8,207 nucleotides of DNA, from the NCBI GenBank assembly GCA_002327885.1, contig DCUS01000244.1, positions 1 through 8,207 of the forward strand, read 5' to 3'. Below are positions 3,671 through 8,207 of this stretch, one piece after another (within the stretch, counting starts at the first letter, position 1; the number at the start of each line of letters is the position of its first letter). Both the position numbers and the translations under genes were made by a program. The notes beneath the pieces are model-generated. The model ran no database searches, had not been told where the DNA came from, and saw nothing but the letters and a program-made list of their open reading frames with translations. This stretch comes from Syntrophaceae bacterium UBA2208 (lineage in GTDB: Bacteria; Desulfobacterota; BSN033; UBA1163).

Positions 3671-5497
3671 TTATACTGTTTCAAAACCAAAGATGGGTTT
3701 TTCTTCCTGGCTCTTAATCGCTCCGAATTTACATACCTGAAAGCAGACATGACATCCCGGGCAAAGACTCGATTCAATATAAGCAATGCCTTTCCGCTTC
3801 TTCCCATCAGCCGTCGTTGCCATCTCCCCTTCCACCGAATGATAAGAAATGGCAGGGCAACCCAGGCTGACACATGTTTTACACCCAACGCATTTGGTGG
3901 AATCAACTTGAAGGGGTTGATTAAATTTCTTAAAAGCCCTTCGAAGGAGCATGCAAGGACCTTCACTGATAATCAGAGAAGGCTCATCCTTTTCGAGTTC
4001 TTCTCTGATCACCTGTTCCGTCTCTTCCAAATTCCATGGATTCAACTTTCGCGGATTCTCAAATCCTAAGACATGACCTAATTCGGCGAGATCGATCCGG
4101 TGTGTTTTTTCCCCTCTGATCGTATATCCTGTGGCCGGGTGCTCCTGCTGGCCTGTCATTCCGGTCGTTCGATTATCCACAATGATAATCGTGGCGTTAC
4201 TCCTATTGTACCCCACATCCATTAAGGGATGGACTCCTGAATGGAGAAAGGTGGAATCTCCAATCACTCCGACGATCTTCCCCTTCCCTTGTTCCCCCAA
4301 TGCCTTAGCCATACCATGGGCACCACCAATGCTCGATCCCATGCATATATTACTGTTAATCACATTCAGAGGTGGGTAAGCCCCCAATGTATAGCATCCG
4401 ATGTCACCCGAAGCGAAGACTTTCAGTTTCCTCAAGACCTGAAATACTCCCCGATGAGGACATCCCGGGCACAAATTGGGAGGTCTGGGGGGAAGCGTCT
4501 CCTTGAAGAGAGGCTTGAGGGCCTTCATTTTCTTCTTCGACATTCCTTTCTCGACAAGAAATGGGTTTAACTCCCCACACATGGAAAATAGATTTTTACC
4601 ACCTTTCGGCTTAAACCCCATTGCCCGGATATTCTCTTCCAGGAATGGATCTAACTCCTCGACGATATAAACCTTTTTCACTTTCTTAAAGAACTCTCCT
4701 ATTAAATTCTTTGGGAGAGGCCATACCATGCCCAGCTTGAGGTAGGAATAATTAGGATAAACCTCCCTGACATATTGATAAGAAATTCCTGCAGCGATGA
4801 TTCCAATCGTTGGGTCATTTAACTCCATTCGATTTCCTGAAAATCCCTCGGCAAATTCCTTCAACTTAAGAAGACGCTCCTCAATAAAAGCGTGACGGAT
4901 CCGTGCATAGGAGGGTAACATCGTATATTTTGCTGTGTCTTTTTTAATTTCAATGGGCACCGGGGGGATCACGGGGTCCTGCAATTCTACAATGCCTTTC
5001 GCATGAGAGATACGGGTGACACTTCTCACCATCACAGGTGTATCAAATTTTTCACTCACCTCATAACCCACTTTTATAAAATCCTTTGCTTCCTGGCTGT
5101 CACTCGGCTCCAACATGGGCACCTTGGCAAATTTAGCATAATTTCGATTATCTTGTTCGTTCTGTGAACTGTAAAGCTCCGGGTCATCGGCAGTCAGGAG
5201 GACCAATCCTCCGTTCACGCCGACGTAGGAGAGGGTCATAAAAGGGTCTGCCGCTACATTGACTCCCACATGTTTCATGCATGCGATCGCCCTTGCGCCT
5301 GCCATAGATGCCCCATAGGTCACTTCCAGCGCGACTTTTTCGTTGGGGGACCATTCCGCATAAATATCCTTATATTCTCTTGAAATGGTTTCTAATATCT
5401 CTGTACTGGGGGTACCAGGATAGGCGGCGGCAACTTTTACACCAGCCTCGAATGCTCCCCTTGCAATCGCCTCATTTCCGCTTAATATTTTCCTCAT
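3671..5497 (-). CDS. iorA: Indolepyruvate:ferredoxin oxidoreductase alpha subunit
   Basis: A 608-residue catalytic subunit that binds thiamine diphosphate and oxidatively decarboxylates aryl pyruvates to aryl-acetyl-CoA, passing electrons to ferredoxin. The N-terminal POR-type pyrimidine-binding domain has NEAIARGAFEAGV (8-20) and AAYPGTPSTEI (24-34). A C-terminal-type POR domain lies at about 230-300. The TPP-binding domain has CPGCPHRG (343-350), GDIGCYTLG (364-372), GDS (413-415) and DNRTTGMTGQQ (441-451). Two [4Fe-4S] clusters close the protein: CVGCKTCVSLGCP (536-548) and CPGCHVCFQVC (579-589). All key motifs are intact and the length is typical. Start ATG 5497 has GAGGTG (complement of 5502-5507) 4 nt upstream. 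It has its own promoter and precedes iorB. Such enzymes mark anaerobic amino-acid catabolism; run in reverse, they can fix CO2 onto aryl-acetyl-CoA. Confidence 0.96.
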   Translation of the reverse strand: MRKILSGNEAIARGAFEAGVKVAAAYPGTPSTEILETISREYKDIYAEWSPNEKVALEVTYGASMAGARAIACMKHVGVNVAADPFMTLSYVGVNGGLVLLTADDPELYSSQNEQDNRNYAKFAKVPMLEPSDSQEAKDFIKVGYEVSEKFDTPVMVRSVTRISHAKGIVELQDPVIPPVPIEIKKDTAKYTMLPSYARIRHAFIEERLLKLKEFAEGFSGNRMELNDPTIGIIAAGISYQYVREVYPNYSYLKLGMVWPLPKNLIGEFFKKVKKVYIVEELDPFLEENIRAMGFKPKGGKNLFSMCGELNPFLVEKGMSKKKMKALKPLFKETLPPRPPNLCPGCPHRGVFQVLRKLKVFASGDIGCYTLGAYPPLNVINSNICMGSSIGGAHGMAKALGEQGKGKIVGVIGDSTFLHSGVHPLMDVGYNRSNATIIIVDNRTTGMTGQQEHPATGYTIRGEKTHRIDLAELGHVLGFENPRKLNPWNLEETEQVIREELEKDEPSLIISEGPCMLLRRAFKKFNQPLQVDSTKCVGCKTCVSLGCPAISYHSVEGEMATTADGKKRKGIAYIESSLCPGCHVCFQVCKFGAIKSQEEKPIFGFETV

Positions 5498-5539
5498 GGA
5501 TCACCTCGTAGATTTAATGAATTTGTGCTAAATATCACA

Positions 5540-5567
5540 ACTATTATTTTTACACCCGTTTTGTCAA
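5540..5567 (-). promoter_or_regulatory. Sigma70-like promoter of iorAB
   Basis: The 95-bp gap upstream of iorA contains a perfect -35 TTGACA (complement of 5562-5567) on the minus strand. The best -10 is AATAGT (complement of 5540-5545, four of six) at 16 bp spacing; ATAGTT at 17 bp is an alternative. The start would be near 5533, giving a leader of about 36 nt before the GAGGTG ribosome site. The -35 is convincing and the -10 mediocre. Confidence 0.5.
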
Positions 5568-5592
5568 GTGAAATATTTAACTTATTCGTACT

Positions 5593-6294
5593 CTATTTTT
5601 CAAGATTGGAGATTTTTTTCAATACAGCGTTTGCCATCAGAGATTTTTGAGAAACTTTTATAAAAGATTTGTAATGTTCCAAAGCCTCATTATTTTTCCC
5701 CAATTTTTCAAAGCACCTCCCCATTCCCATATAAGCATGGCCCATTTGAAAGCTTTCACCTGTTTGGATAATTTTTTGATAGGCATCGATTGCTTTTTCA
5801 TAATCCTTTTTCCCTTCATAGGCATAACCGAGACCCTCCAGGGCAAAGGAACGGTAAAGTTTGTCTTTCCCTCCTTTTTTTAGAAAACTCTCATAGGATT
5901 GGATGGCTTCCTCATGCTCACCAAGCCGAAGATGGAGGTCCCCCCGATATAAAATAGAAACCTTCCCCGGTAAGGTTCTTGGATATTTTTCGGTAATCTC
6001 CTTAAATTTTTCTAAGACATCCTTATATTCTTGGATCGACCCGTCTCGGTAGGGGGTGCTAACGGTCTGGTGGATTTCCACGGCCAAGTTAAACAACTGA
6101 TAAGCATTTGCCTCTTTTTTCTTCTCCCATCTTTGATAAAAGAAAATAGAGAGTATCAGTATGAATACAATAATCCCCGCGAACGCAATCGGCTTTGAAT
6201 GATGGGTCATAAAAATAAAGGTTTTTTCACTGAAACTAATAAATTCATCAGGCGCCTTTAATTTCTTTTTTATAATCTTTTTTGCCCTGGCCAT
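5593..6294 (-). CDS. Membrane-anchored tetratricopeptide repeat protein (YfgM/TPR_21-like)
   Basis: A 233-residue protein with a very basic N-terminus (ARAKKIIKKKLK), one hydrophobic segment at about 36-53 (IAFAGIIVFILILSIFFY) and a soluble helical C-terminal part. The positive N-terminus predicts N-in, with the TPR part outside the cytoplasmic membrane. Three or so TPR units are visible: about 112-142 (LGEHEEAIQSYESFL), 147-178 (KKDYEKAIDAYQKII) and 184-214 (LGKNNEALEHYKSFI). This layout is shared by YfgM-like proteins, some of which work with the SecYEG/PpiD translocon, but the specific role here is unknown. Start ATG 6294 has AAGGTG (complement of 6302-6307) 7 nt upstream. It follows selB by 26 bp and is likely cotranscribed; no link to selenocysteine is evident. 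Confidence 0.85.
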   Translation of the reverse strand: MARAKKIIKKKLKAPDEFISFSEKTFIFMTHHSKPIAFAGIIVFILILSIFFYQRWEKKKEANAYQLFNLAVEIHQTVSTPYRDGSIQEYKDVLEKFKEITEKYPRTLPGKVSILYRGDLHLRLGEHEEAIQSYESFLKKGGKDKLYRSFALEGLGYAYEGKKDYEKAIDAYQKIIQTGESFQMGHAYMGMGRCFEKLGKNNEALEHYKSFIKVSQKSLMANAVLKKISNLEK

Positions 6295-6320
6295 CTCAAA
6301 TCACCTTTCCTTTCATAGGG

Positions 6321-8207
6321 TCATCCCTTCTTTCCCGGAGGTTGTGAGGGGCTTCTTAGCACCCTTTTCTCTCCTAATCGAAGGGTCAACTTAATCTGGT
6401 CAAAGTACTCAATTAATGGAATCGCATATTTTCTCGAAGCCTTGGTCATCTCCTTAAATTGGGGGGTTGTGATCTCCTGATGGGCCTTTAAGTAACGGAC
6501 CAGTTCCTCCCTCAGTTGTTCAAAAGGTGTCCGATGGAAATAGAATTCACTTTTAATCTTAATAAAAACTTCCTCATGGGTTAGATGGTCACAAATAGCG
6601 CGCACCTCTTCTTCCATCTCAGCCCATACCTCTGATAATTCTTTTGGGGAGGGAGGTTGCAGTCCACCTTTTAAAATGGCTGCCTCCACTTTCTTGACTA
6701 AACCCTTCTCATCGGTCGTTGAGATTTGATGACTGGGGAGCCTTAATTTTTCTCTTTCCAAAACCACCTCTTTTGATTGGACGAGCTCATGGATGAGGAT
6801 CTGGAAAAGTTTTACATCCATCTCCGAAGGGAGTTTTGTCCTCAGTTCCTCTTTAGCCAACCCGGATTTCATTGGAAATCGTAGATGAAATTCTCTCAAT
6901 TGAGCCAAAACCAGTTTTCCCAGCCCATGGTAGTGTTCCCTTTCGATAACTTTTAACTTCTCGGGATCAATCAATAACAGATCACCTTTTTCAGCCATCT
7001 TATAGATAATCGCCTGGACATCATTCGGGGGCATTTCAATTCGATTCAATAAGTCTTCCAGGGAGATACCGGTCATTCCTGAATGATGAATATGCTGGCG
7101 AAGGGCTTGTTCACCGGTCCCGTCTTTAAGAAGCCTCAGGTCCGAGGTCACAGAGGAAGAATGCCTTTTATGTTTCTCGGGGTGACCATCCAGGATCACG
7201 CCTCCCCCTATGGTTTGAATCACGGAAGAGCCTCTAATAACAAAACGATCCTGGGGTAAGGCCACGACCGGTCTTTCCAATCTCAATTGGACAAACCCTC
7301 CTTCTCCGGGGGCCAACTCTTCTTGCTCAAGGAGGAAAATGGAAGCATGGGTGAGAGTCGTTCCAATATGAAATCTCAGCTTGGTCCGGTGTTTTAATGG
7401 GCGGGGAGCGTTGGGTAAATACTCAAGATAAGCATCGATGAGGTGTGTCGGGTTAAGGGTATTGGGTCTGACGAGAACGTCTCCTCTCTCAATGGCTGAA
7501 GCTTCCATTCCCTGTAAATTGATCGCCGCTCTCTCCCCTGCAACCGTTTTTTCGACACTTTGATTATAAACCTGGAGATTCCTGACTTTCCCTTCTAAAC
7601 CGGAAGGGAGGACTTGAACGGTCTCCCCTAAAAAAAGAGTTCCGGATACCATGGTTCCTGTCACTACGGTTCCAAAGCCTTTCATGATAAAGACACGGTC
7701 AATCGGCAATCGTAAAAGCCCATCGGAAGACCTCTCCTCGATTTCCTTCGAAAGAAGATCAAGGGTCGAAAGAAGGTGGGGAATCCCCTCTCCCGTCATA
7801 GAGGAAACGGGAAGAATCGGCGCGTCTTTTAAAAACGTATCTTGGACAATATCCACCACTTCTTCTTTGACCATCTCTAAAAATTCACGATCAACCAAAT
7901 CAATTTTTGTCAGAACGATCAATCCCTTCTTAACTTTTAAAAGTTTACAAATATCTAAATGCTCTTTCGTCTGGGGCATGATCCCCTCATCGGCGGCAAT
8001 GACCAAGGCCACCAGGTCAATTCCCCAGGCGCCTGCGACCATATGCTTAACAAACTTTTCATGGCCTGGCACATCAATGATTCCTAATTTTATTCCGCTG
8101 GGAAGGGTTAAGAAGGTGAATCCCAGTTCAATGGTAATCCCCCTCTCCTTTTCCTCTTTTAATCGATCTGTATCCACACCTGAAAGGGCTTTTACAAGCG
8201 AGGTCTT
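6321..8207 (-). CDS. selB: Selenocysteine-specific translation elongation factor SelB, 5' end cut by window edge
   Basis: A GTPase that carries selenocysteyl-tRNA to the ribosome at UGA codons followed by a SECIS hairpin. The frame is open to 8207: the first visible codons read KTSLVKALSGVDTDRL, i.e. the P-loop GKT has lost only its glycine, so about 10-20 N-terminal residues lie outside. A GTG at 8177 is internal, not the start. In the 628 visible residues G2 is RGITIE (22-27), G3 DVPGH (45-49), G4 TKID (100-103) and G5 SSMTGEG (135-141). EF-Tu-like beta-barrel domains follow, with RLPIDRVFIMKGFGTVVTGT as the domain II entry. The C-terminal winged-helix repeats that bind SECIS RNA end in ASRKYAIPLIEYFDQIKLTL. 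The length matches full SelB. The genome should therefore encode selA, selC, selD and selenoproteins, none of which is in this window. Confidence 0.96.
   Translation of the reverse strand, partial: KTSLVKALSGVDTDRLKEEKERGITIELGFTFLTLPSGIKLGIIDVPGHEKFVKHMVAGAWGIDLVALVIAADEGIMPQTKEHLDICKLLKVKKGLIVLTKIDLVDREFLEMVKEEVVDIVQDTFLKDAPILPVSSMTGEGIPHLLSTLDLLSKEIEERSSDGLLRLPIDRVFIMKGFGTVVTGTMVSGTLFLGETVQVLPSGLEGKVRNLQVYNQSVEKTVAGERAAINLQGMEASAIERGDVLVRPNTLNPTHLIDAYLEYLPNAPRPLKHRTKLRFHIGTTLTHASIFLLEQEELAPGEGGFVQLRLERPVVALPQDRFVIRGSSVIQTIGGGVILDGHPEKHKRHSSSVTSDLRLLKDGTGEQALRQHIHHSGMTGISLEDLLNRIEMPPNDVQAIIYKMAEKGDLLLIDPEKLKVIEREHYHGLGKLVLAQLREFHLRFPMKSGLAKEELRTKLPSEMDVKLFQILIHELVQSKEVVLEREKLRLPSHQISTTDEKGLVKKVEAAILKGGLQPPSPKELSEVWAEMEEEVRAICDHLTHEEVFIKIKSEFYFHRTPFEQLREELVRYLKAHQEITTPQFKEMTKASRKYAIPLIEYFDQIKLTLRLGEKRVLRSPSQPPGKKG

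Noticed and set aside
3619..3966. 115-codon minus-strand frame ending in EEWNNGMMEYWEIK
   Set aside because: It overlaps the iorA ferredoxin domain in another frame and its tail is the translated 8-bp repeat.
3671..8207. Possible in-frame UGA selenocysteine codons given selB in the window
   Set aside because: selB, the TPR gene, iorA and iorB all reach normal family length with ordinary ends; no internal TGA with conserved protein beyond it was seen.

Overview
The window reads as chromosome of an uncultured-type anaerobic bacterium, and every credible gene lies on the minus strand. Indolepyruvate:ferredoxin oxidoreductase (an anaerobic, ferredoxin-linked amino-acid enzyme) and the selenocysteine elongation factor SelB point to a strict anaerobe that ferments or oxidises amino acids and makes selenoproteins. 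Moderate GC, strong GAGGTG-type Shine-Dalgarno sites and dispersed intergenic repeats (an 8-bp TGGAATNN array, a CGCCAAGGCTTCGGCGG-type repeat, a CATTCTGA...TCAGAATG inverted repeat) are compatible with a Desulfobacterota/deltaproteobacterial-like genome. That placement is inference; no marker gene fixes it.

Layout in transcription order, right to left. (1) 8207-6321: selB, nearly complete, with only its first residues cut off by the window edge. (2) 6294-5593: a membrane-anchored TPR protein 26 bp behind selB, probably cotranscribed. (3) 5497-3671 and 3583-2993: iorA and iorB, behind their own sigma70-like promoter. The two genes are separated by 87 bp holding an 8-bp tandem repeat and a perfect 11-bp hairpin. 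(4) About 2811-2983: a nested inverted-repeat (MITE/REP-like) element between iorB and the next gene. (5) 2780-1965: an OGG1-type 8-oxoguanine DNA glycosylase with an unusual perfect hairpin inside its coding region. (6) 1832-1234: a recD2 helicase remnant. About 130 N-terminal codons are joined out of frame to about 69 C-terminal codons, and the whole ATPase core is missing. A good promoter with a 19-bp palindrome in its spacer still precedes it. (7) 933-628 and 643-368: two overlapping small genes, a BECR-nuclease-like protein and a DUF2283 protein, a candidate toxin-antitoxin pair. (8) 204-1: the start of an unrecognised small gene that runs off the left edge. Repeats fill 205-367 and much of 934-1233.

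The right half is ordinary metabolism and translation: IorAB reduces ferredoxin while decarboxylating aryl pyruvates, and SelB delivers Sec-tRNA to UGA codons. The left half, from about 3000 leftward, is accessory in character: repair genes, one of them broken, a small TA-like pair and several repeat families. The recD2 deletion, the operator-like palindrome and the TA-like pair most deserve follow-up. I see no tRNA, rRNA, CRISPR array, transposase or clear phage gene.
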